This document shows, in pieces, positions 41,531-53,320 of a stretch of 64,000 nucleotides of DNA (position 1 is the stretch's first letter; the number at the start of each line of letters is the position of its first letter). The notes beneath the pieces were generated by a model, which was not told the DNA's origin, did no database searches, and saw nothing but the letters and a program-made list of their open reading frames with translations. Location: NCBI GenBank assembly GCA_963210315.1, contig OY723314.1, forward strand, positions 1,364,001 through 1,428,000, given 5' to 3'. The position numbers and the translations under genes are program-made. The DNA is from Rhynchopus euleeides (lineage: Eukaryota; Euglenozoa; Diplonemea; Diplonemida; Diplonemidae).

Positions 41531-41930
41531 CTGCCTGAGGAGCACCTGGCCAAGACATACATTTCCGCCTACGAGGCACCCTGCCCGAGGGGCACCTGGT
41601 CAAGACACACACTTCCGCCTACGGGGCACCCTGCCCGAGGGGCACCTGGCCAAGACAGACACCTCTGCCTACGAGGCACCCTGCCCGAGGGGCACCTGGC
41701 CAAGACATACACTTCCGCCTACGAGGCACCCTGCCCGAGGGGCACCTGGCCAAGACAGACACTTCCGCCTACGAGGCACCCTGCCCGAGGGGCACCTGGC
41801 CAAGACATACACTTCCGCCTACGAGGCACCCTGCCCGAGGGGCACCTGGTCAAGACATACATTTCCGCCTACGGGGCACCCTGCCTGAGGGGCACCTGGC
41901 CAAGACGCACATTCATGCCCGAGGGACACC
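41531..41930. repeat. 50-bp minisatellite array related to the 84-bp array
   Basis: There are eight copies of a unit containing CTGCCCGAGGGGCACCTGG then CCAAGACATACACTTCCGCC, at 41531, 41581, 41631 and so on in exact 50-bp steps. Degenerate CGAGGGGCA words continue to about 42160. Because 50 is not a multiple of three, one open frame passes through all three phases of the unit. Confidence 0.9.
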
Positions 41931-42159
41931 GGGCCGAGACATTACATTCCCTGCCTGAGGGACACCTGGCCGAGACACATTCCTGCCGAGGGGCACTCAC
42001 TCCCGACCGCGAGACGCAGGATTTTGCCTGAGGGGCACCTCCTCTCCTGACCGAGACACAACCCCGCCCAGCACAGTGCCGAGGGGCATTTACGCTTTCG
42101 ACTGGAATACCGAGCCTGACCCGGGGAGACACAATCGTGCCACAATCGTGAGGGGCATA

Positions 42160-44138
42160 CTCTCTTGATTGAGAAATACACCTTTTTTGCCCGAGCGACG
42201 GCACCTGAAGGCGGAAGGGTGGCCTGTCACACACAGCCTGCCAGATCCAGCTCGAGCACGGTGACGCGACGTGAGCTTTCCGAGGGCGACAGTTTTCGTG
42301 TACCAATGCAACGCCCCCGGACACGCCCCCGAGAAGCCGGCACGTCTGTCGTGCCCAGCTTATCTGCGCGAATGCCGACTACGCGCACCCCGGCGTCAAG
42401 CGGATGCCCGCACACGCCCCAAGCGGGGCATACTCCGTCGAAGCATAGTCTCCCTGCCGGGGGACACACATTCAAGCCTGCATTATTCACAGGGGTCAGG
42501 GGGAGTTCCGGGCGTCTGTGGCCCGGTGTTGAGACGTACGACCTCACAGTTCCATGCAGGGAAGGGGAGCTGCTGACTGGACACCTGCGAGGTGCCGTGG
42601 GACATACACAGAGATCAGGTATCCAACACAGCCGAGACGCTCTCCCAAGCTGCACTGCTCGGGGAGCAAAATAAGCAGCGACTGAGAGACGCGTCCGCAT
42701 CGCCTGTGTCAGCGGTGCCGCCGCTGAGGGGGTCCACCGAAACCGCAGCCATGGCAGCGGGCCGAGATCATTCCACAAGGTTGGGGGGCAGTCAGCCAGT
42801 CTTCCCGAGTACCCAGCAGCCTACTCGACAAGCCCGAACAGCGACTGCAGCGTGCGACAAGCTCCGGTCCGCGGGGACTCACCTCTCTCATTAAGAAGGC
42901 GACTCCGAGAATCCTTCTGGCATGCCCACACCTCCAGGGCCTCGAATTTCCTCACGCACCGGGAAATACGCCCTCCACACTGAGTCCGGGCGTTACCACT
43001 GAATCGACGCCACGTGGGGCCACAGGGCCTCCGTTTGATGCGCTGTCTACGAGGCGGGCGATGGGGCAGGTACAGTGGGGATCAGCCCAGTGGGAAGGGG
43101 GCCGCAGGAACGTGTTGTCCACCGCTCGAGCGGAGTTCAGGAGACGACAGTGCGCGCGATCGCCCTCTTTCACCCAGAAGGGCCGGCACCTCTCACACCT
43201 ACCCCTGGGCACTCCATGCAGCGTCTCCAGTGCGCCATGAAGAGGCGCGTTGGGCTTCACCCCGCAACTCGCTCGCAGCCAGCGAAGACCGGAGAGGACA
43301 CAGAGAGCCACAGAGCGATCGAGATCACGCCGGAAAGCACCGGGTGTTGGCCGGGCTCCCGAAGGGCGAGAGTTTAAGACGGCCGGACAGTAGACTGCTG
43401 CGGAGGAGCTGGGAGGCGAGTTTCAGACTGTGATTTCTCGATCCGCCGAGCCCTGTCCCCAGGCGAGAGCTGCCGGGTCATGGTGGCTGAATATGCACGA
43501 GCGTCGCGGTGGTGGTGCTGGGAGCGCACCAGAGGACTGTCACGCTGAGGGGCTGGGCATGGCCACTGACTACCTGGATACGGCCGTCTCAGTGCATCGC
43601 CCGGGGTGCAAAACGACATCGAGGATGTCAGGAAGAAGGGTCATGTGGGCACACACCAATATGTCGGAGACGTGAAGAAGCCTCGAGGGGAAGGGTTCCC
43701 CAGGGGATGGAGGATCCCGAAGAGGTACAGGGTGAGGATTCAAATACCCGGAGTGGGAAACGCACCAGACGTCGGGGGTCAGCCAAGAGCGGGTGGTTGC
43801 AGCACAGGCGGGGCTGTGTGCAACCTTTGCCCCCTTAGTTTCGCCGGGTTGAGACGCATCAACTCTCTCGCCGGGTGCGGCAACTGGAGAGACAGGCATG
43901 TTGTCGATAGGGCACACCAAGAATCACGAGGCTGACCACACGACGGCGGCACACGGCCGAGGCAGGCGGATCCCCTCAGCGAGTGAGGTTCGATCGTTTT
44001 CCGTACAAGGTGCTCGTGACAACGTAGAAAGCGGTACATTACCATCGGAGGGATGCATACGATGGGCGACGGAGCCTGATCACTTCAATAGTAGACCGTT
44101 CGCGCGGCGTCCCTAAGTCCTTGGGTCCTAAGGGTCCT
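42160..44138. other. GC-rich stretch without C-runs, no recognised gene
   Basis: Composition differs from the surroundings: homopolymer runs are nearly absent and 100-180-codon open frames occur on both strands (for example 42165-42674 plus, 42952-43311 minus). None shows a known motif. It may be a decayed element body lying between the two copies of repeat R. Confidence 0.4.
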
Positions 44139-44558
44139 GGGTGGAAGCGTCCAATGCAACACTCACAGCATAGAGGCCAAGTGGTTCTCGTAGTATTTTG
44201 CACATAACACACCTGTGTGGTACGGGAAATGCTACGAGGAACGCGATGGACTCGGGACTGCTGCTGGCCTCTCTTGCTATGGTTTACTTATGTTTCGTGC
44301 TCCACCTGCTCCACCTCATTCTGCACTTCAGATGATCCACTTCACGTGGGTTACGGGGTTTGGGACAACGATGGTATGTTGTGTCCGACGACAAGGTAAG
44401 GTAAGCTCATCGAGGTACACCAAACCGGAGTTGTCAAATCAAAAAAAAATATGGGGGGGGGGGTTTTCAAAGTGCAAGAGGTGGAGCCCGTTCAACAGGT
44501 GGAAGCGTCCAATGCAACACTCACAGCATAGAGGCCAAGTGTTTCTCGTAGTATTTTG
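44139..44558 (+). repeat. Repeat R copy 2 flanked by 60-bp direct repeats
   Basis: R copy 2 spans 44200-44450 and is identical to 39716-39966. It sits with about 50 extra bases between two copies of GGTGGAAGCGTCCAATGCAA (44139-44199 and 44499-44558), which differ by one base (AAGTGGTTC against AAGTGTTTC). The flanks look like a long target duplication or a local tandem duplication. Confidence 0.85.
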
Positions 44559-45714
44559 TGCCGTCACGATCATCAGGGCATGTGACACCGCGTGTGGTCC
44601 CAGAAGAGCACACACGCTGCAGCTGGCAGTCCTTCCTCTCTCTCTGTTGGTCTGTGGCTGCACGGCTCCAGCAAACTATGAATTCAGAAGAACCAAATCA
44701 CGGACAGACTTCTGGGGAGGGGGTACCATTTTAATGATGTCAGACGATCAACCAAAGGAGCGCGGCGTGCTCCGCATGTGCATGCCTCACCTTCCCCACC
44801 CCTTCATTCAGCTTCGAGTGTGTATTGCGCAGGGAAAAAAGCGACCCGCGTTCTTCTTTTTTTGCCGCGGTTTCCTTCCCCTATTCTAGCAATGGGTGAG
44901 GATGGATGCAGCAAAATAAAATAAGCGAAAAAAAATAGCGGGGAAAAAAAGTGCCGATTGAAGTAGTATTCCCCTTCTGAATACAGAGCTGCATACTTAC
45001 AGAGTTCGAGTTGGGGGCGAACAACAAACAGAGGGGGTGAGGGTGTGCAGTGGCAGTTACTACGGTCAGCCCTCGGGGCGGCGATGGGTCTATATCCTGC
45101 TGAAGGGCTTTTGCTGCCACACCATACATGCACACACTCTCTCCCCTGTCTCTCTCACCCCCCTGTTTCTCTCTGTGGTTAACCTTAGTGCCAATCAAGC
45201 AGTGCAGCTGGCGGCTCTTAAAGGCTGCGGCCGTTACCCCTCTCTCAACAAGAATTCAGACAAGAAGAACGGTTTCAACCAGGGCGTTCGCTCGGGGAGA
45301 ACTAGGGGCCTATTTCGTTAAAAAAATGATTCTGGGAAAACCCTTCTCCCACCTCTCTCCCGGGCATTTCTCCCAAGGGGGATAAATTAAATAAAAAAAG
45401 TTTCTCGGAAGTTTTTGCCTCAGGTGGGAAGGGGTTCTGAAGGAGAAGGGCAGCACCCTCTCGTACAAATTGATATCACCACGCTTCGCACGGAGCGGAA
45501 ATAACCCAAAGAAGCAAGATCTGAACCTGCTGGGGACCGTCGGAGCTATTGCCGGCATCAGCATGGTCAAAGCCAGAGGAGGCCGAAGCCAAGAGCATAG
45601 TGGCCTGCCACAGGCACCAGGCCGCTGTACCTCTTGAGCATGCTGTCTCAAGGTGCACGTTGACTGTATGTGGTGTTCGACTATGAAGCGGACTCGGGGA
45701 CGAGGCTGACAAAT

Positions 45715-45768
45715 GTTCACTACCGTGGCCTCCGGCGGCTGGGGGCTCCGCCCCCCAGACCCCCCTGT
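45715..45768 (-). repeat. Dispersed hairpin repeat, copy 1
   Basis: Read on the minus strand it contains GGGGGTCTGGGGGGCGGAGC, CCCCAGCCGCCGGAGG and CCACGGTAGTGAAC. The core GGGGGCGGAGCCCCC is self-complementary. Confidence 0.8.
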
Positions 45769-46019
45769 GACCTGTGAAGTCTGTCCAACAGGAACTAACG
45801 AGCGCATGTGACCGTGCCCTTCCTTCTCGAGAACGGGTATCGGCGACGGTCCGTGATCCTGTTTTGGGTTCGTCACCAACTCCCGAAGTACTCACTGATT
45901 GCCGCAAAACCTCCATTTTGCAGCCGCGAACCGCGAAATGGGCCCCTTGCGCCAAACCTATATAGTACCCTGGTCTGGACCCTTCAGGCAATTTGTCTGA
46001 GGGGCCGATGTTGCATGAT

Positions 46020-46044
46020 TTCGCGCGCGCGAAGCGCGCGCGAA
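46020..46044. repeat. Perfect (CG)n hairpin with GAA loop
   Basis: TTCGCGCGCGC and GCGCGCGCGAA flank GAA, followed by seven A and a T-run. It could be a cruciform or Z-DNA-prone site; no gene ends nearby. Confidence 0.7.
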
Positions 46045-48102
46045 AAAAATTTTGAGGCGGCAATTTTACCCCTTTCTCCCACAGTCTCTGAGGAAGGTGG
46101 GAGATAGCGAACACCCTGGTTTCAACAAAACAAAAGGATGTTGTTGGAGGCGCGGGTTTTCCAGCGGGATCCGTAAGGAGTATGTACTCGGCTGAATGAA
46201 GGGGTGCTGAGGGTTGCGTGTTCATCATGCCGCAATTCTCAAAAACAAATATATATGTCACGCGCGTGTGTTTGTTGTTGTGGTGGAAGCAGTCCAGCAG
46301 CGTTCTCCCGGGGTGACTAACACTAAACAAAAGAAAGTCTTAACGTGCGTATGCGTGTGTGGGTCCGGGTGAGGGAGTGAACCAGGCGCGAGTGACCCGA
46401 CTCTCCGCCCTGCCTGGGGTGGTTTGGGGAGGGTGCAAGTGGGCCCCTCTGCGGGTTTGTCTGCTTCTGGTCACCACTCGCCCCGCATATATGGGCCTGT
46501 GTTGTTGTATAGTTGCCCGCCGCATCCACCCCCTTTTTCTCACGATTTGTGCCCCAGTTCTGTTGCGTCACGCCTTGTCCCTTTCCAAGCCTTCCGGGGG
46601 TGTGTTTTCTGCTGAAGAAATGATTTTCTCTCTCCCTTTTTGATGGGAAGTAATTCGTCGAAAAAAGTAGGGAATTGCCGAATCAAACAGAAGTATATAT
46701 AACACCTTTAGCACGGAGCAGTTCGCCTCAGTTCAGACACTGCGGTGAACACCCCACATGCCCTTTACGCACACATGGCAGGTCGCCCTCTTGTGAGGTC
46801 GCTCCGTCTGTGCCCCCTGCGGTGTTGCCTTATTTCACTGTTATACCCACTGATGCGAGTCCCAGCCTCAGAGAGCCTGGGCTTCACAGTGGAGGAACCC
46901 CGCGACATTCTCTTGACGAGTCACTCCCACCCACCCACCCCCACCCACCCCGTTCAGCCAGTCCCCCCTTATTGCATATTTTGCACCCACCACACAGTGT
47001 CACACACACACACACCACAGTTTTTTTTTCGCTTCTGCCAACACGATTCTTCTGTGCCGCCCTTTCCCCCCCCACCACCCTCCTTCCCCCCTGCCAACCT
47101 TGCTTTTCTTCATGACGAACGGTTGCCTGTCACGCGCTTACCCAACATCTCCCCCAAAACCTCCTCCCCCCCCCCCCTCCCCTGCACTCTTCGGGGTCTT
47201 TTGTATGGCGACAAGGCTAAAAAAACAGTGCCATCGCATACACCAGGTGTACGAAAGCCCCCCCCCTCCCGTGCGGGAACCCCAAGCATTCAGATTCAGG
47301 TGTATTGCAGCATTTGGGGCCTCGCCACCAGGTGTGACTGAGTGAGAAAACAGTAAGGGGGGGGGGGGGCAGCCCGCTTCCCCTCACTTTCTCTCACTCA
47401 GTCACACCCTGGTAGCGAGGGACTCCCCCCCTTTGTGTTGCGATTTTTCTGCTCGCCGAATCATGACAACGAAACCCCCCTTTCACCCCTTTCTTCCACC
47501 TGCATTTTTTTCTAACTCTGCCCACCCCCCCCCTGCCCTGCCTTGCTTCCTGCGACGTATTTTTATTGGTATTTTTTTTGACAGTTCTGGCGTAGCCAAA
47601 ACTGAGGACAACACCTTTCTGTGCCCCCTAATATAGCTGGGTCTCCCACTCTCACACCGCTTCCGTCAGACTGGTCGGGTGGTGGGTACAAAATGAGTGG
47701 AGAGGGTGCCTGCGTTTCCAGGATACCTCCTCTCGGCAGTTCGATATGCGATTGCCCCGCTTTGCTGTCACTGCTAGAATCCAGCGGGGTGGGGGCAAGT
47801 ATGCCTGGGACTTTGGCCTTTTTGGGTCCAAAAAGGGGTCGGGATTCCACTTTTTCTCCAAGGGTTTTTCGGGGGGGAAATGGCGCGCAATCCCCTCGCG
47901 GGCAAGAAAATCCCCCCATCCCCACCACACAACCAGTGTGAGTGGTGTGTGGGTATTGGACGCCCTGTGTAATGAGAGATAGTGGCAACACAACAGCAAC
48001 ATGCCAGGCAAGGGGTGCCAAAAATGGGTTTTCGGGGCGTTATTGTAACGACCCCTTCCTATGCCCAGTGGCACAAGCTCAAGGATTTGGTTGCTCGACA
48101 TA

Positions 48103-48154
48103 CGGGGGGTCTGGGGGGCGGAGCCCCCCAGCCGCCGGAGCCCACGGTAGTGAG
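48103..48154 (+). repeat. Dispersed hairpin repeat, copy 2
   Basis: It carries the same GGGGGGCGGAGCCCCCCAGC core and CCACGGTAGTGAG end as the copy at 48316. Confidence 0.8.
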
Positions 48155-48315
48155 TATATGTTCCTTGCGCCGTAGTGGGAGCGCGTGGGAGTTGCGGGCG
48201 TACAGATTGTTGGCTGCGTCCTCCTGAGGCTACTGAGAGTGGTCTGGGTCCCATTCGCTGATGTGAACCCAAAGGACTTGGCTACAAGACAGGCACACGC
48301 TGCAGCCTAGTGGTA

Positions 48316-48368
48316 CAGGGGGGTCTGGGGGGCGGAGCCCCCCAGCCGCCGGAGGCCACGGTAGTGAA
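48316..48368 (+). repeat. Dispersed hairpin repeat, copy 3
   Basis: ACAGGGGGGTCTGGGGGGCG through GGCCACGGTAGTGAAC. It lies only 160 bp from copy 2, in the same orientation. Confidence 0.8.
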
Positions 48369-50175
48369 CGCCTGGCTCTTGACTGGGGAACAACGCCGGG
48401 TTTTGGCTGGAACAACCGAAAAAGGGGCGGGTGTCCGGAGGATCATCCTCATCCCCCACTAGAATACCACCTGCCCCCGAAAAACTTCACCCAGAAAACC
48501 TGTGGGGAAAAAATCCTACCTAAAAAACCCAAGCAGAAAAAAAAATTCCCTCCCTGTAAAAACCCAAAGAGAAAAAAAGTGCAATCCTGAATCGGGACTT
48601 GGACTCCACATTTAGCTTCATACTTGGGTGGGGGGCACAGATAGTTATGTCTTTCCACCGCTGGGTCAGCGGTGCGTTTTCTGTTCTTTGAGTGTGGGGT
48701 GGGGGTGGGGCGGGACGCAAAAATCTGAGCCAAAAGTAATGCCTTGTTGGGGATGTGCCAACCTGGCATGATGCACAGCCTTCTTATTGGACTTCCACTT
48801 GGGCCACTGCGCGTTGTGAAAATCAATAAATACGGTTGTTGTGATGTGGCTCGAGCCATGCAAAGGGAAAGGGCCCCGTTTAACAGGCCAGATCGGGTCT
48901 TTCAATTAGGTTATTTTTGTTGAACGGTTCCGAAGGTGTTTGCGGGCCGTCCCACACCCCCAGCCACACCCCCACCCCCAAGCAATGCTTTGCCCCGGCT
49001 TTGGCGCACACACAGCACCCTTCTTATCATTTGTGTTACATTTTCAATTGTTACGGGAATCCCCCCGGATATGCAAGTAAAAAATGTTAGTTCTTCTGTC
49101 GACATGCACGGCGCAAGTTTTGTAGAAGGCCCAGGAACATTCAGGGAAAAATTCATCCTGCCTCCTACCTTCTCTATGAGCTGTCGCAAAAAAAAGAAAG
49201 GTGTCAACACTAAACCCAATCCGGGTGCCCTCCGGATATGGAGCCATGTTATCCCCACGATTCTGTCCCCTCCCAACACCATCTTCCCCTCCCTGAAGCT
49301 TTGGGTTCCCTTTTCAACACAGAAGCACACACACGCATGCCCAGCCCAGCCATAGTGCTTTACGCGCCCCCGAAGTGCAGAGGGTTGGTGGGGCAACCTG
49401 CCGGCCTTCAGTCCAAGCGCCTCACAGAGGAGTCGTCCTCGCCTGTGTATTGAGGCCTCCAAAGCCTGATGGCGGCGGTGGCCCGTGTTTTAAAACAAAA
49501 CAAAAATTGTATGCGAATGCAGACAAAAAAATGCCGCAAAAAAGTATGGAGATCAGCAACACACACAGGTCACAACAAGAAGGGGGGAGGGGGCAAAACA
49601 ACAAAGAAGGCTTGCAGCTTACATCTGCCCCCCCCCCCTCCCTCCCAACAAAATAATGGGCAAACTAAACACGACGGTGTCACCCCCACAAAAATACACC
49701 CTCTCTGTGCTCCGAGCTGCCCACCCGTGCCGCCCCCTATTCTTCTTCCGCAAAGCGGGGATCCAGGGTCCCCCCCTGCAACCCCCCCCCCCCCCCCCGG
49801 TTGGGGGACTTTCCCCACCCCCCGCCCCCCCCCCCCCCTCTCCCCTCACCCCGTCCCCTCCGACAAGACGCAGAAGGCACTTGCGACACCATATCACGCC
49901 ACACGCACCCCACCCCAGCCCACACTGCCCCTGCCCCGTCCCACCGATCTTCCCCTCTCGCTGCCGAGAGGGAGAGTTGGAGTGCGGCAAGGGTCAGGAA
50001 TGGGTCTCGGGGTGGGGTCCAAGTGGCTGTTTTGTGGGTGGAGCTTGTGAGAAGCGGTCGGAGGGGGGGGGGGGCGGGGGGGGAGCGGGGTGTGTGAGGG
50101 GGGGGGGGGTGGAAGTCATTGCTTGCCGGGTTGTTGGGAACCCTGCCCCTCCCCAGTCGCGTTGGGGTGTTTTTT

Positions 50176-50375
50176 ACCAGTTGCGAGCGACGGAGCGCAG
50201 CGAAGTCGCGGAGTGACGAAGGTGATCGTATAACTGAAGCTTTCGGGAAGAGCGCCTTCAGGGCTTCGACAACACGGCCTTGTGCTCTCAACAAAGAGTA
50301 GTCCGGAACTGTGCTCCCACGGTTGCTGGACAGGGTGTCTACTGTAAAGCGAAGGGAGTGCGATTGCTATTGTGT
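50176..50375 (+). repeat. Dispersed repeat, copy 2 (pairs with 34430)
   Basis: ACCAGTTGCGAGCGACGGAG onward aligns with 34430-34655 with many substitutions and small gaps, so this is an old repeat. Confidence 0.7.
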
Positions 50376-50482
50376 TGCAACCACTGTTGTTTTTCCCAGA
50401 AGCGCCCCACCCCCCACCCCCACACTCCCCCTCCCCCGGGCGCGAGAAAGGGTATCGCCAAACGGGAAGCAAAACAGATTTT

Positions 50483-50511
50483 GCTATATACAGCAAAGTG
50501 CTGTATATAGC
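50483..50511. repeat. Perfect 13-bp hairpin
   Basis: GCTATATACAGCA and TGCTGTATATAGC flank AAG, followed by a T-run (50515-50521) like a simple stem plus U-tract. No gene ends just upstream, so a terminator role is not supported. Confidence 0.6.
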
Positions 50512-52947
50512 GCATTTTTTTAAAAAAAAACCCGCAGCGACACTTTGTGTTACCATCTTGCCCCATTTAGGTTTAGGCACGGGCCTGCTGGAAACAGGGA
50601 AGGGGGAAGTGGGTGAGACCCACGCCGGCGGGGGTGCGGGCGTGTTGGGTGAGCGAGTGAGTGTTGTGTGCTCTGTTCTCTGTTTTGTTTTTCGGTTCCC
50701 TGCCCCATGGCTTCAAGGTGTTGCTTCTGTCACGACCCCCCCCCCCCTCCCCTCCCCTCCCAAAAAGACCCCGAATTCTACTTATCCTCCTGTGTCGAAT
50801 GCCGCTCAGTCAGGAGTCAAGCAAACCATGCCCAAACATCCAAATTGCGACAAGAACCCCCCCCCCTCCTACGTGCCCCGCCTGTGTTGAGAGAGTTTCA
50901 GACGCGTCAAAAACTGCATCGCGCCGTGCCCATGTTGCACGCAATGAAGAACCACACATTCCCCTCACACACACAGCGATTGTTTTTTTTTCGAAATTAC
51001 CCCCCCACCACCACCACCCCAACATCACAAACCCCCAACACCATCCCCCCCTTCCCTTCTCCCTCTCTCTCTCTCTCTCTCTCCTCCCAGACACCCCCGT
51101 ACTCCCCTGACCCCTTCCTTCTCTTCTTCTTGTTGTTGGAGTGCGTTGTACTTGTGCGTTGTGTGCAATGCAAATGCTCCAAGGCCCCCTTACCCTTGCC
51201 GGCCGGAGTACAGCACACGGGGGGGGGGGGGTGTTGAGATGGAGCGAGCCCATTTGAAATGGGGTGCTCATTGGTGAGGTGTAGTCTAGTGTAATAAGGG
51301 TGTGGCTGAGAGGTGGGTTGCAAAGCTATTTTTTGGGGCGAGGGGGTGGGTGGGGGCGTGGCGATCGTGTGGGGGTGAAAAAGAAAAGGTTTCGAACCCC
51401 TTTTTTTAAGGCCCCTCGCGTCGGCACACCCCTTCCCCTCTGCGTTGGATACTTGTGGGAGTGATTAGCGTTAGTGGGGTTCCTTCCACAAAGCGTCCGG
51501 TCTGCGGTGTCTTGCGAACTTACCTTGCGCCAGCACTGCATTTGGACGCCGTGGAATCGGATTTGGTGTTCTCTTCTCGCACCCCCAGAAATGTTAGGGG
51601 GTGTTTTGTTATTTATTGTGTTCGTTCAGTCACCCTTTTCTCGCTGCGTTTGTTTATTTATCGGCAACCCCAGGGGGGGGGGGAGGTGCTGATTTGTTCT
51701 TCACCGAAGAATTTTAAACGAAACCAAAACAGCCCATCATATTGACTTTGAAACTCAAAAAAATTAAAGAAACTGCAGTTTATCTTTCACGGCTTTTCCC
51801 CCTCGACAGATTGCACCAGCGAGGTGCCGTTCTTACAAACAAAAAAAATATTGGCGCAGCTTTCCCCCCGCTTACCTTGTTTTGCAGTTGTTGCGCTTTA
51901 GCCCGCGCGTTGCATCCCCACAGGGGGCCGTCTTTAACCTTTTGCCATTTCGGCGCAATCCGCAAATCTGTGCCCCCGTCAGAATTCTGGTTTGACCCCG
52001 GGCGGGGTCCCCAGAATACCAAGTCGGGGTGCTGAGTAATTGGCTCAGCTCCGGAGGTTTGCACTGTTGGTTGACAGCGGGCCTGGCTCTTGCGTTGTGT
52101 CCTCCAGAGGACTCCGCGAGGCCGGTCCGTGACCCCAAAGCTCCAATACAACAGTTTTGTGTTGTTTTGTTTGTAACGAGCGGTGCCTTCTGCTGCTGAG
52201 TTGTCCTCAGGACGCCCGGGCAGGCCTTCCGCGCCTATCATGTTCCTTTCGTGAAAAAAAAAGAACATTCCTGATTGTGAATTCACAGTGAATCCCAAAT
52301 CCTGAATATTACGGAGGGGCTGGTGTGTGTGTGTCCTTGCCCTCTTTGCCATAAGAGCCGAGGAGCACTCCCTTCTCCCATCCATTCTCATGATTCTGAG
52401 AAATTATCTCAAGGCAGCAAAAAAAAAAGTTCTTGACAAGGCTTTTATAAAACGTTGTTCTAAATCATCGCCACCGTTTCATATCTTCCTCATTATCCGG
52501 GCCTACCGGGTGGAGTATTGGGGCGAACGAAATGTTCCCAAACACCCGGGCGTGTCCCATGCATTGTGTAAACTCTGTTTGAGATCATCGGTCGTTGTCA
52601 CATTGTTTTTGTTGGCTGACTTTTCTTTGTTTTTTTGAATATTCTGATACGAATTTTAACAAGCCAATTGTTCGCTTTGTCTCCCCACAACCGCTCCACC
52701 CCCCCCCCCCCACCCCGTATCAAAACCACTTTAAATGTCATGCATTCATCATTGGTTGGATAGAATGAGTAGCGAAAAACACATATCCTGACAGGGTATC
52801 TGTTACCAAGGGGGGTCAATTTCCCACCGCACACACTTCCCCCAAACCCCCCACCCCGTACCCTCCCCCAACTCATTCCAGCCGTGCTCCCCTTCAGGGC
52901 TATATTCTTCTTTGGGTCTTTTTCATTTTTTTCGGAAATATTTTTTT

Positions 52948-53050
52948 AAGCACACTCGTGTGAGCGGAAAGCGCCCCACCACAGCTGCAACCAAACGTTT
53001 AAGCACACTCGTGTGAGCGGAAAGCGCCCCACCACAGCTGCAACCAAACG
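52948..53050 (+). repeat. Tandem duplication, 53-bp unit
   Basis: AAGCACACTCGTGTGAGCGG through CAACCAAACG occurs twice in a row without difference. Confidence 0.9.
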
Positions 53051-53320
53051 TGCTCTATACACTAACCCCACCCTTCATCAGGCTCAGGGTGTGATCAGTT
53101 CAGGGTTTTGTGTGTAGAAGCGTCAACGCAACAAACAAAAGGAAATTCATCAGAGCGGTTGTAGCTGTGAAGTGATAGGGCGCTTTGCTCTATACACTAA
53201 CCCCACCCTTCATCAGGCTCAGGGTGTGATCAGTTCAGGGTTTTGTGTGTAGAAGCGTCAACGCAACAAACAAAAGGAAATTCATCAGAGCGGTTGTAGC
53301 TGTGAAGTGATAGGGCGCTT
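53051..53320 (+). repeat. Tandem duplication, 135-bp unit
   Basis: Two copies (53051-53185 and 53186-53320) begin TGCTCTATACACTAACCCCA and end GTGATAGGGCGCTT. They abut the 53-bp duplication, and both blocks look recent because the copies are practically identical. Confidence 0.9.

Larger units (their letters stand above)
44559..52947. other. Long spacer without a convincing gene
   Basis: I found no conserved domain here on either strand. Most open frames are Pro-, Gly- or Ser-rich translations of C- and G-runs (e.g. 47161-47178, 49785-49850, 50065-50110, 51000-51060 with (TC)n at 51061-51083). A TATA-like GTATATATAACACC at 46692 precedes a short frame (ATG at 46775), but that frame degenerates into CACCC repeats. 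Dispersed hairpins are listed separately. Confidence 0.5.

Noticed and set aside
40148..41930. CRISPR-like arrays
   Set aside because: Units are adjoining minisatellite repeats with diverging copies and no unique spacers of fixed length, in a eukaryotic genome.
44215..44889. 224-codon plus-strand frame
   Set aside because: Its first third is repeat R, also present at 39.7 kb, and the rest has no family resemblance.
46745..47341. 198-codon plus-strand frame with a TATA-like box upstream
   Set aside because: After about 50 codons it is only CACCC and C-run translation, and no donor of the GTATG type follows.
50483..50521. Intrinsic terminator (stem plus T-run)
   Set aside because: The host is eukaryotic and no gene ends just upstream; kept only as a hairpin.
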